14,744 nucleotides of DNA from JAAZNO01 sp964508025 (GTDB lineage Bacteria > Chloroflexota > Anaerolineae > B4-G1 > SLSP01), in contig CAZDSF010000089.1 in assembly GCA_964508025.1 (NCBI GenBank), forward strand, positions 1 to 14,744, in the 5' to 3' direction. This document shows, one piece after another, positions 5,692 to 12,502 of this stretch. The position numbers and the translations under genes are program-made. Each line of letters opens with the position of its first letter. Position 1 is the first letter of the stretch. The notes beneath the pieces are model-generated. The model saw only the letters and a list, made by a program, of their open reading frames with translations. It had not been told where the DNA came from and searched no databases.

Positions 5692-7115
5692 GGCGAGCTT
5701 TGCGTCAAATCTCAGGCGGCCCGCGTCTGAGGTGGGTGACGGCGCCGCTGTTCCGCTGGCAGCGCGGCGCGCGGTTGCTGGCTTCGGGCGGGCGTTGGAC
5801 GATACAGCTCGGCCCCCGCGCGCGCCGTTCGTTGCGGTGGCTGGTGTGGGATGGCGTGCTCGCCAACGCCAGCGAGTCTATCCTGGGGGCTTATCAGTCT
5901 ATCTATCTGTTGGCATTGGGCGCTACGCGCGCCGATATTGGATTGCTCAGTTCCTTGAGCAATCTGGCGATGCCGGTAGCCATGGCGCCGGGCGGTAAGC
6001 TGGCCTCTAAAGCCCATACGCTCTGGCCGGTGGTTTTTTGGTCGGGGCTGTTGTCGCGCTTGTTGTTGTTTCTACTGTTGCTGCTGCCCTTGCTGATGGC
6101 GCCCGGTTCGGGGCTGATCACGGTTGCCATTGCCCTGATTGTGGGCCGCGCGTTGCTGAGTAATCTGCTGCTCCCCGGCTGGACGACGCTTATCAGCGGC
6201 ATTGTGCCGCCGCAATGGCGCGGGCGCTATTTCAGCACCCGCAATATTTTGATGGGGGCGGGCGGCTTTTTGGCGCTGCTGGCGGTGGGACAGCTCATTG
6301 ATCGCGTCCCCGGCATCGGCGGCTACCAGCTGGCTCTGGGGCTGGCTATGCTCGCCGGTCTGGGATCGGTCTACGCTTTCTCGCGCATCGAGGCGCCGGT
6401 GCCGCTTGCGGCGGTTTCTGGCCCCGCGATGCCGTCGCTGCGACAGGGACTCAAGGGGCAGGGGCGTTTTGTGGCATATTGTGTGGTGGCCGCCGTGTGG
6501 AATCTGACGGTGCAGATTTCCGGGCCGTTCTTCAATGTATTTCTGGCGGATGAGGTTCGCGCTTCGGCCTCGGTCATCGCCCTGGCCTCTGCGGCTTCGA
6601 CGCTGGCGTCATTGCCGGGGCAGCGGGTCTTCGGCGTGCTGAGCGATCGCAAAGGTTCGGCGTGGGTACAGCGGGTGACCGGTTTTTGGATCCCGGCAGT
6701 CCCGGCGTTTTGGGGCTTCATCTCACAGCCGTGGCAGGCTTTCCCATTGCAGTTGTTCAGTGGCTTTATGTGGGCGGGTTACAATCTGGCGGCTTTCAAT
6801 CTTCTGTTGGAGATGACTCCCGATGCGCTTCGTCCGCGTTTGGTGGCGGTGTACCAGGCGTTTGTGGGCATCGGCATGGCGTTGGGAGCGGCGTTGGGCG
6901 GGTGGATCGCGCAAGTGTGGGGCTACCGGCCCGTTTTCTGGATATCCGGCGTGGGCAGGTTGATAGCGGCAGCCGTGTTTGCGGTGCTGGTGGTGGGCGC
7001 TAATCCGCCGCCGTGGTTGCGCCGGATAGCGCTTTTCCGGGTGGTGGAACGCCTCGATGCGGCTGTGGAAGATGCGGCAGCGGATGCGGCTGTGGAAGAA
7101 GGGGGGCAGGGATGA
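5688..7115 (+). CDS. major facilitator superfamily transporter
   Basis: 475 residues. After a long basic N-terminal region (residues 1-50, rich in Arg) come about 12 hydrophobic segments, for example VFWSGLLSRLLLFLLLLLPL (about 117-136), GLITVAIALIVGRALLSNLL and FLALLAVGQLI. The cytoplasmic loop PPQWRGRYFSTRN (174-186) and the mid-protein GVLSDRKGS loop are typical of MFS carriers. The substrate cannot be read from sequence. The gene overlaps the second cyclic-di-AMP receptor by four bases and the zinc-ribbon gene by four, so all are probably translated from one message. Cyclic-di-AMP proteins commonly act on transporters, so regulation of this carrier by the receptors is a reasonable guess. 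The last 17 residues form an Asp/Glu/Ala tail encoded by a 27-bp repeat. Confidence 0.88.
   Translation: MRRALRQISGGPRLRWVTAPLFRWQRGARLLASGGRWTIQLGPRARRSLRWLVWDGVLANASESILGAYQSIYLLALGATRADIGLLSSLSNLAMPVAMAPGGKLASKAHTLWPVVFWSGLLSRLLLFLLLLLPLLMAPGSGLITVAIALIVGRALLSNLLLPGWTTLISGIVPPQWRGRYFSTRNILMGAGGFLALLAVGQLIDRVPGIGGYQLALGLAMLAGLGSVYAFSRIEAPVPLAAVSGPAMPSLRQGLKGQGRFVAYCVVAAVWNLTVQISGPFFNVFLADEVRASASVIALASAASTLASLPGQRVFGVLSDRKGSAWVQRVTGFWIPAVPAFWGFISQPWQAFPLQLFSGFMWAGYNLAAFNLLLEMTPDALRPRLVAVYQAFVGIGMALGAALGGWIAQVWGYRPVFWISGVGRLIAAAVFAVLVVGANPPPWLRRIALFRVVERLDAAVEDAAADAAVEEGGQG
7056..7099. repeat. 27-bp-period direct repeat encoding the transporter's acidic tail
   Basis: The 17-mer GATGCGGCTGTGGAAGA occurs at 7056-7072 and again at 7083-7099. 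It encodes two copies of Asp-Ala-Ala-Val-Glu at the end of the MFS transporter, just before the start of the next gene. Confidence 0.8.
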
Positions 7116-7711
7116 GGTCGGAGATGGAGCAGCGCGCCTATCACGGCAAAATTGACGCAGAAGAGATGGGGCGGATTCTGGTGGTGCAGTTCAATCAAGG
7201 CGAGACGCGGGCGCAATGGATGCGCGGGCAGGAGGGGCGTACCATCGTGCAGATTCAGAATCGGCGGATGGAAGCCAGCGATCCCAAGACGGCGGTTACG
7301 CTGCATATCACGCCTTCCGGCACGGGGGTGGTGGTTTCGATGGCGGAGCAGCAATGGTTGGGTGTGGCCGCTGATCTAGCCCGCACCGGGTTGATGGCGC
7401 TGCTGAATCCCTGGTCGCTCATCGGCGAAATAGACAATGTGGCGCGTAATGTGCGCGGATTGCGCTTGCGCGAGGAGGTCTGGCGCGCCATTGAGACGTA
7501 TTGTCGCAGCATGGGCGCCGGGACGGGCGCTGCGGCGCTGTTACAGCATGTGACGTGCCCGTATTGCGGCACGCCGAACGCGCTGGGCGAGACCAATTGC
7601 AAAGCCTGTCGCGCGCCGCTTTCGGAGGCGCAGCCGGTGATTTGTGGACGGTGTGGTTTTATGAACGAGCCGCGTACCGGGCGGTGCGCGAATTGTAAAA
7701 CGCCTTTGTGA
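7112..7711 (+). CDS. double zinc-ribbon protein, function unknown
   Basis: 199 residues from ATG 7112, which overlaps the transporter's TGA (ATGA) and follows a GGGGGG run; ATG 7124 is an in-frame alternative. The open frame extends further upstream, but that part lies inside the transporter gene. The first 140 residues (IDAEEMGRILVVQFNQGETRA..., then a hydrophobic LLNPWSLIGEI segment) match no family I recognise. The C-terminus carries two four-cysteine zinc ribbons: CPYCG...CKAC and CGRCG...CANC, each CxxC pair separated by about 10 residues. Two short ribbons like these usually serve protein or nucleic-acid contacts. Position between a transporter and a phosphatase, with overlap and a 1-base gap, says it is co-expressed with them, not what it does. 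Confidence 0.82.
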   Translation: MRSEMEQRAYHGKIDAEEMGRILVVQFNQGETRAQWMRGQEGRTIVQIQNRRMEASDPKTAVTLHITPSGTGVVVSMAEQQWLGVAADLARTGLMALLNPWSLIGEIDNVARNVRGLRLREEVWRAIETYCRSMGAGTGAAALLQHVTCPYCGTPNALGETNCKACRAPLSEAQPVICGRCGFMNEPRTGRCANCKTPL

Positions 7712-7712
7712 G

Positions 7713-8333
7713 GTGGATTTGACGCGGTTGGTGTTGGTTCGTCACGGGCAGACCCACACCCCTCAGGAACCGTGGTTTCGGGGGCAAGTGGATGTGCCGT
7801 TGGATGCGGTGGGGCTGGCGCAGGCGGAAGCGACGGCGCGCCGGGTGATGGCGGAGTGGCCGCCCCAGGCGGTCTACAGCAGTCCCCTGGCGCGAGCACA
7901 GCAGACTGCTGAGCTGATCGCTCGGCCTTTGGGGTTGGATGTGCATATTCGCGCCGGCTTGACCGATATCAACTATGGGGCCTGGCAGGGATTGCAGGCC
8001 CGCGAGGTCCGCGCGCGGTGGTTCAAAGCGCTCACGGTGTGGAGCACCCGTCCACATCACGCGGTGATTCCCGGCGGCGAGACGTTGGCGGCGGTGCGCA
8101 AACGGGCATTGCAGGTTGTGCAGGAGATTGCGACAGCGCATCCCGATGAGACGGTGGTTGTCGTGAGTCATTCTGTCGTCAACCGGCTGATTGTGCTGCG
8201 GGCGTTGGGTTGGACTTATGAACGTTTCTGGGAATTGCAGCAGCGCAATTGCGGGCTGTGTCTGGTGGAGATTGAGGATCCCGGAGCGGCGGTTTATCGG
8301 GTGCCGCTGCTGCATGACGTATCGCATTTATGA
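7713..8333 (+). CDS. histidine phosphatase family protein (phosphoglycerate-mutase-like)
   Basis: 206 residues, normal for the small phosphatase branch (CobC/GpmB-like). The RHG motif (Arg10-His11-Gly12) supplies the phosphohistidine. SSPLARAQQTAE includes Arg61, DINYGAWQG gives Asp85 where most relatives have the Glu proton donor, and VVSHSVVNR contains the second histidine, His153. It should be a cytoplasmic phosphomonoesterase; the substrate is not predictable. The Glu-to-Asp and WEG-to-WQG changes may mark a subgroup. The GTG start at 7713 lies one base after the stop of the zinc-ribbon gene; an in-frame TTG at 7719 is the alternative. This is probably the last gene of the operon that begins with the cyclic-di-AMP receptors, since a promoter and a 104-base gap follow. 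Confidence 0.9.
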   Translation: MDLTRLVLVRHGQTHTPQEPWFRGQVDVPLDAVGLAQAEATARRVMAEWPPQAVYSSPLARAQQTAELIARPLGLDVHIRAGLTDINYGAWQGLQAREVRARWFKALTVWSTRPHHAVIPGGETLAAVRKRALQVVQEIATAHPDETVVVVSHSVVNRLIVLRALGWTYERFWELQQRNCGLCLVEIEDPGAAVYRVPLLHDVSHL

Positions 8334-8360
8334 TGAGTGTGCTTTTGCAAGCGGCTGCGG

Positions 8361-8366
8361 TATAAT
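8361..8366 (+). promoter_or_regulatory. -10 element upstream of the B12-binding gene
   Basis: A perfect TATAAT at 8361-8366, 28 bases past the phosphatase stop. The -35 position 17 bases upstream reads TGTGCT (8338-8343), a poor match, so an activator may be needed. Transcription from near 8373 would give a leader of about 65 bases. Confidence 0.5.
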
Positions 8367-8377
8367 GGGCCATGCTT

Positions 8378-8426
8378 GCCATTTTTCCAATCCGTGAAAT
8401 TTGTGTCAATCCGTAAGCCATTTTTC
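8378..8426. repeat. paired direct repeats in the leader of the B12-binding gene
   Basis: The 10-mer GCCATTTTTC occurs at 8378-8387 and 8417-8426. Between them the 8-mer CAATCCGT occurs at 8388-8395 and 8407-8414. The order is 10-mer, 8-mer, 11-base spacer, 8-mer, 10-mer, all in the same orientation. The block fills most of the leader between the -10 and the ribosome site. Confidence 0.75.
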
Positions 8427-8437
8427 AGGGAGGAGTT

Positions 8438-8833
8438 ATGGAACGCAAGATCCGGGTTCTGATTGCCAAACCAGGGCTGGACGGACATGATCGCGGCGCC
8501 AAGGTGGTCGCGCGCGCGTTGCGGGATGCCGGTATGGAAGTCATCTATACGGGCCTGCGGCAGACGCCGGTGATGGTTGCCGAAGCGGCGTTGCAGGAAG
8601 ATGTGGATGTGGTGGGGCTTTCGATCCTCTCCGGGGCGCACATGGCTCTGGTGCCTCGTGTGATTGAGGAATTGCAACAGCGCGGCATCGGGGCGCTGCC
8701 GATGTTCGTGGGGGGCATTATTCCGGCGGATGATATTCCCTCTCTCAAAGCGCTGGGAGTGGCCGAAGTTTTCGGCCCCGGTACCAACACTCAGACGTTG
8801 GTAGATTTCATCCATCAGGTTGTGGGCGCCTAG
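8438..8833 (+). CDS. stand-alone B12-binding subunit of a methylmalonyl-CoA mutase-type enzyme
   Basis: 131 residues, the length of a single cobalamin-binding (Rossmann-like) domain. The motif GLDGHDRG carries the DxHxxG signature, with Asp15 and the cobalt-ligating His17; SILSGAH and FVGGIIPADD match the remaining SxL and GG parts. The opening KIRVLIAKPGLDGHDRGAK is typical of the C-terminal domain of methylmalonyl-CoA mutase and of its separate small subunit. It would hold adenosylcobalamin for the (R)-methylmalonyl-CoA to succinyl-CoA rearrangement or a related acyl-CoA mutase. The catalytic TIM-barrel subunit is not in this window. ATG 8438 has a strong GGGAGGAG site. The stop TAG is followed directly by the GTG of the MeaB gene with no gap, so the two form one unit. 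Confidence 0.93.
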   Translation: MERKIRVLIAKPGLDGHDRGAKVVARALRDAGMEVIYTGLRQTPVMVAEAALQEDVDVVGLSILSGAHMALVPRVIEELQQRGIGALPMFVGGIIPADDIPSLKALGVAEVFGPGTNTQTLVDFIHQVVGA

Positions 8834-9811
8834 GTGAAACTGACCGACGCAGCTCTGGCGGGCGACCGGCGCGCGTTGGCGCGCCTGCTCTCATGGGTGG
8901 AAAATGGCGCGCCTGAGGGCCGCGAGGCATTGGCGGCCCTTTTCCCGCGCACGGGCCGGGCGCACGTGATTGGCATCACGGGATCGCCGGGCGCCGGTAA
9001 GAGTACCCTGGTCGGCAAGCTGGCGAAGGAGTTTCGGCGTCGCGTCCCTCGGCTGGCTGTGGTCGCGGTAGATCCTACAAGCCCTTTCTCCGGCGGCGCG
9101 CTGTTGGGGGATCGGTTGCGGATGCAGGATCTCGTTTCTGATACGGGGGTTTTCATCCGCAGCATGGCTTCGCGCGGCCATCCCGGCGGCATCGCACATG
9201 CCACCCGCGATGTGGTGCTGCTGCTGGATGCCATCGGTTTCCCGATTATTCTCGTGGAGACGGTCGGCGCGGGGCAGGCGCAGGTCGAAGTGGCGCGGGT
9301 CGCGCATACCGTCGTGCTCGTCGAAGCGCCGGGCATGGGAGATGAGGTGCAGGCGCTCAAAGCCGGGTTGATGGAGATTGCCGACATCATTGTGGTAAAC
9401 AAGGCGGATCGGCCCGAAGCGCGTCAGACCGTGCGGGCGTTGCAATCCGCGCAGCTTGGCATGGGTACAGCGGGTCATCACGGCCCGGCGGCAGAGGCGC
9501 TGTTGGAAGTTGCTGCCGGTTGGGAGACGCCCATTTTGCAGACAGCTGCGGTGGAAAATCAGGGCATCGCCGAATTGGTTGAGACCATTGAGGCGCATCG
9601 CCGTTATCTCCAGGAGAGCGGGCGTTGGGAATTGCTGTTGCGCTTGCACGCTCGCGCCGAGGTAGAGACGTGGTTGCAGCGGCATCTTATGCTGTTGTTG
9701 GAGGAGCGCGTCGGCGAGGAACGTCTCGCCGCGGCGGTGGAAGCGGTGTTGCGCCGCGAAACGGATCCTGCCTCGGCGGCGCAGGCGTTGTTGGGGCCAT
9801 TGCTGACGTGA
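8834..9811 (+). CDS. meaB: methylmalonyl-CoA mutase-associated GTPase MeaB
   Basis: 325 residues, the usual length. This G3E-family GTPase (MeaB/ArgK) gates delivery of cobalamin to methylmalonyl-CoA mutase and protects the enzyme from inactivation. Visible motifs: P-loop GSPGAGKST (50-58) after HVIGIT; VVAVDPTSPFSGGALLGDR (77-94), a MeaB signature; RSMASRGHPGGI (109-120); ILVETVGAGQAQVEV (139-153) covering the switch and metal region; and NKAD (189-192) for guanine recognition. The C-terminal helices used for dimerisation are present (RAEVETWLQRHLML onward). GTG 8834 follows the TAG of the B12-binding gene directly, so translation is coupled. The pairing itself supports a mutase role for the small gene upstream. 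No other function seems likely. Confidence 0.96.
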   Translation: MKLTDAALAGDRRALARLLSWVENGAPEGREALAALFPRTGRAHVIGITGSPGAGKSTLVGKLAKEFRRRVPRLAVVAVDPTSPFSGGALLGDRLRMQDLVSDTGVFIRSMASRGHPGGIAHATRDVVLLLDAIGFPIILVETVGAGQAQVEVARVAHTVVLVEAPGMGDEVQALKAGLMEIADIIVVNKADRPEARQTVRALQSAQLGMGTAGHHGPAAEALLEVAAGWETPILQTAAVENQGIAELVETIEAHRRYLQESGRWELLLRLHARAEVETWLQRHLMLLLEERVGEERLAAAVEAVLRRETDPASAAQALLGPLLT

Positions 9812-9889
9812 TGGGCGCACCTGGGCAGGCGGGATCATCATTTCAGTGCTCATGCATTACGCGGGGGCATATCATGGAGGTCAGGGCTT

Positions 9890-11386
9890 GTGGCTGAGGA
9901 TTATCTTGACTTGCGCGTTTACTTCGATATTCTATTGCGCCGACGGCGTGTAATTTTGCTTTTGGTGGTGTTGTTTGCGGGCGTCGCCTACGCTTATTCA
10001 CGGACCTTACCGTCTGAATATCGGGCGGCGACGGGATTGGTAGTCGCGCCCAATCGCGCTAACCTGACCCTATCGGCTGCCTTACAATTATCGGCCGAAG
10101 ATGGACAGCGCGTTGATCTGCGTAACCGCAATGCGGCATTGCTTGAGGTTGCACGTAGCGCGCAGATTGCTCAGGCGGTGCTGGAACAAGATCCTGAGCT
10201 GGCGGCAAAGCTGAATACCAGCAATCCTGCACGGGTTGCCAGAATGGTTGAAGTTTCTGGCAAGGATGATTGGATTTCCATTCAGGCGAAGGCGCCGACC
10301 CCCCAGCTGGCGACGCGGCTGGCGCGGGCCTGGGTGCATGAGGCGGCAAATCGCATCAATACGTTGTATGCGGTGGATGCTGTTGTCGAAGCCAATCTGG
10401 AGGCCGAGGCGGCGACTGCATGGGAGGATTATCTCCAGATGCAAACTGCCCTGGAGGATTTCTTGCGTGGCAGCTCGAGCGCCGAAATCGAGGGGCAGAT
10501 CCGGCGACTGGAGACTTCTCTGGCCTGGACGACGCTTGATGTGGAGTTGGTGAACACCTATCGGCAGGAAGCGCTGCTTAAGCAGTTGCTACTCGATGCG
10601 GAAGCGCTAAAGCTGCGCCTCCAGCGCGACGCGGCTGCAACCCCGGATTGGGGTGTGGCGGTGGCGTTCATCAATTTGCAGTCTCAGGCGTTTGGCGGAC
10701 AACTGGCGGGGCAATCCTTTCAGCAGAGTGATAAGCTTGGCTCGTTGAGTCTCTCGTTACCAGGGGCCACTTCTGGAAACTGGCAATTGGATCTCTCGGG
10801 TGCGCCTCCTGCGGTAACAGCTGCCGATGTAGAGGCCCTCATTGCTGTTTTGAACGGGAAGCTGGCAACCGTGCAAGCGCAACTGGCGGAGGCGTTTGGC
10901 GCTGGCGGCGGGCTGCAGGAACGCGCTTCGCAAATCGAAGTGATAGCGCAGGAGCTGACGCTGCTTCGGGCGCAGTGGGAGCAGGAGCAAGCGCGGCAGC
11001 TGCAACTTAGCGCCGTGCGCGATGCGGCATGGCAGACTTACACGGCATTGGTCAACAAGCTCCGTGAGGTGCGCGTGGAACGCGCCGTTGCGATTCAAGA
11101 GGTGCAGGTGGCTTTTGAACCCTTCCCACCTCTGAGCCGGAGTGCGCCCAAGGTTTTGACAAACACGGCAATTGGCGCGATGGCCGGGCTGTTGCTGGGG
11201 GTAGTCTGGGCGTTTGGGCAGGCGTATCTGGGCCAGGGGTTGGTTATCAAAACACGGGTGCAGCTCCTGGATTGGGGTTTGAACGCTTCGGGATTACCGA
11301 ATTTCACGCCCGTTGAGCGTGTTGCCGCAGCCGATGGGGCGCAATCTGCGGCGCAATCTGCGGGGATGTCGGCAACGCCTGAGTGA
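9890..11386 (+). CDS. Wzz-type chain-length determinant / polysaccharide co-polymerase-like membrane protein
   Basis: 498 residues with Wzz topology. The N-terminus DLRVYFDILLRRRRVILLLVV is the usual entry, with membrane segment 1 at about 21-37. A long periplasmic-type region follows, with helical, coiled-coil-prone stretches at about 160-260 and 320-400. The proline-rich FEPFPPLSRSAPK motif then precedes membrane segment 2 at about 424-446. A 50-residue tail rich in Ala, Ser and Gln ends the protein; there is no C-terminal tyrosine kinase domain and no Walker motif. Such proteins set polymer length or assist export of surface polysaccharides. No glycosyltransferase, flippase or polymerase gene is nearby, so its pathway is unknown. 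Start is GTG 9890 with GGAGG (9876-9880) nine bases upstream. The 78-base gap before it holds no clear promoter or terminator. Confidence 0.82.
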   Translation: MAEDYLDLRVYFDILLRRRRVILLLVVLFAGVAYAYSRTLPSEYRAATGLVVAPNRANLTLSAALQLSAEDGQRVDLRNRNAALLEVARSAQIAQAVLEQDPELAAKLNTSNPARVARMVEVSGKDDWISIQAKAPTPQLATRLARAWVHEAANRINTLYAVDAVVEANLEAEAATAWEDYLQMQTALEDFLRGSSSAEIEGQIRRLETSLAWTTLDVELVNTYRQEALLKQLLLDAEALKLRLQRDAAATPDWGVAVAFINLQSQAFGGQLAGQSFQQSDKLGSLSLSLPGATSGNWQLDLSGAPPAVTAADVEALIAVLNGKLATVQAQLAEAFGAGGGLQERASQIEVIAQELTLLRAQWEQEQARQLQLSAVRDAAWQTYTALVNKLREVRVERAVAIQEVQVAFEPFPPLSRSAPKVLTNTAIGAMAGLLLGVVWAFGQAYLGQGLVIKTRVQLLDWGLNASGLPNFTPVERVAAADGAQSAAQSAGMSATPE

Positions 11387-11419
11387 TCTGCTGCTGACTC
11401 GCGTTCTTTGGAGGCGCCG

Positions 11420-11959
11420 ATGCACTACGATGGAAATCTGGTACGGCTGCGACCTGCAGAAGCGGAGGATGTACCGCTATTTGTGCGGTGGCTTTCTAAC
11501 CCGGAGTTGCGCTATTATGTGACGATCCGTTATATGTCCGAGGCGTTGGAGAAGCGCTGGTTCGAGGGGATGGTCACATCAACCAGTGGCGCGGCGCCGG
11601 CGCGATTGCATTTCGTCATCGAAACCCTGGATGATGCACATCCTATCGGCATTGTCGGCCTGGAAGATATCAACTGGCGGGATCGAAATGCTGAGTTTGG
11701 AATCATCGTGGGCGAGCCGGATTTCTGGGGGCGGGGCTACGGCTCAGATGCGTTGCGCACGATCCTGGATGTGGGGTTTCGGTGGTTCAATCTGCATCGG
11801 ATCTTCCTACATGTGGTGGCTGAGAACACGCGCGCTATCCGTGCTTATGAGAAATGCGGTTTCACCCGTGAGGGCCGGCTGCGTGAGGCGGTTTTCATTG
11901 ATGGGGCTTACCATGATCTGCTGTTGATGAGCATTCTGGCTTGTGAATTCAACCGGTAG
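11420..11959 (+). CDS. GNAT-family N-acetyltransferase (RimJ/RimL-like)
   Basis: 179 residues from ATG 11420, typical for the family. The N-terminus NLVRLRPAEAEDVPLFVRWLSNPELRYYV is the usual RimJ/RimL opening. Then come HPIGIVGLEDINWRDRNAEFGI (strands 3-4), the acetyl-CoA pyrophosphate loop GRGYGSDALR, and HVVAENTRAIRAYEKCGF, which is motif B. It would transfer acetyl from acetyl-CoA to an amine; the acceptor (ribosomal protein, antibiotic or small amine) cannot be told. ATG 11420 has GGAGG (11410-11414) five bases upstream; an in-frame TTG at 11408 lies before that site and is rejected. It begins 33 bases after the Wzz-like gene, so the two may share a transcript, and it ends just before a strong terminator. 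Confidence 0.9.
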   Translation: MHYDGNLVRLRPAEAEDVPLFVRWLSNPELRYYVTIRYMSEALEKRWFEGMVTSTSGAAPARLHFVIETLDDAHPIGIVGLEDINWRDRNAEFGIIVGEPDFWGRGYGSDALRTILDVGFRWFNLHRIFLHVVAENTRAIRAYEKCGFTREGRLREAVFIDGAYHDLLLMSILACEFNR

Positions 11960-11972
11960 CGGTGAAACAATC

Positions 11973-12007
11973 AGGCGGCGACTCCAAAGAGTCGCCGCCT
12001 GGCTTTT
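11973..12007. terminator. strong hairpin terminator between convergent genes
   Basis: Arms AGGCGGCGACTC (11973-11984) and GAGTCGCCGCCT (11989-12000) form a perfect 12-bp stem with loop CAAA. On the plus strand GGC and then TTTT (12004-12007) follow, as expected for the GNAT gene that stops at 11959. On the minus strand the stem follows the response-regulator stop (12018) and a weaker T-rich stretch. It probably serves both strands. Confidence 0.88.
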
Positions 12008-12017
12008 CAGGAGTTAC

Positions 12018-12446
12018 TCAGAAGTTCTGTTTCGCCGGCTCGATCCATTTTACTTCGCTGGCAGGCATAGCGAGGAGACTTCGAATGCGCTGGGTGAGGC
12101 TCATGAATTCAAAGGGTTTGGTCATGAGCGTAGCCATATCTCCGATTTTCTGGTAGATATCTGGTTCGGAGTAGCGATCGCGGACTGTGAGGATCAACAC
12201 GGGGATGTAGCGCAGGCGTTCATCTTCCTGTAATTGCCGTAATACTTCCCAACCGTTCATATCCGGCATCATCAGGTCGAGCAGGATCAGATCGGGTTGT
12301 ACGCTGCGGGCTTTTTGGAGGCCCTCTAACCCGCCTAGCGCGCTGATGCATTCAAAGCCATCGCGTTCGAGAATGATTCTGAGCAAGTCCAGTATGTCGC
12401 CCTCGTCTTCAATGCAGAGAATTTTCTGTCGTTCTTGTTCGTTCAT
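12018..12446 (-). CDS. receiver-only response regulator
   Basis: 142 residues, a single CheY-like receiver domain with no output domain. The acidic pair Glu13-Asp14 (CIEDEGD), phosphoacceptor Asp57 (DLILLDLMMPDMNG), Thr87 (VLILT) and Lys110 (MTKPFEF) are all present, so phosphorylation should work. The last 15 residues after the receiver fold are a short charged tail. Start ATG 12446 has GGGAG six bases upstream. It lies 56 bases downstream of the GHMP-kinase-like gene on the same strand, so the two are probably co-transcribed. No histidine kinase is near. It may act by protein contact, for example in a phosphorelay or on its neighbour, but the partner is unknown. It ends about 17 bases from the shared terminator. 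Confidence 0.92.
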   Translation of the reverse strand: MNEQERQKILCIEDEGDILDLLRIILERDGFECISALGGLEGLQKARSVQPDLILLDLMMPDMNGWEVLRQLQEDERLRYIPVLILTVRDRYSEPDIYQKIGDMATLMTKPFEFMSLTQRIRSLLAMPASEVKWIEPAKQNF

Positions 12447-12502
12447 CTATAGCTCCCTGTTCCGTTAAAAATCTGATCCGCGTGATGACGATCATCTGCA
12501 CT

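Noticed and set aside
7713..8333. Phosphatase Glu-to-Asp change read as loss of function
   Set aside because: Asp can serve as the proton donor and both histidines and arginines are intact, so inactivation is not supported.
8338..8437. Cobalamin riboswitch in front of the B12-binding gene
   Set aside because: The leader is under 80 bases and made of direct repeats; the B12-box core and long multi-stem structure are absent.
11331..11386. Tandem 12-mer GCGCAATCTGCG near the end of the Wzz-like gene
   Set aside because: Only two copies, in frame, encoding a Gln-Ser-Ala tail; a minor slippage event without clear meaning.
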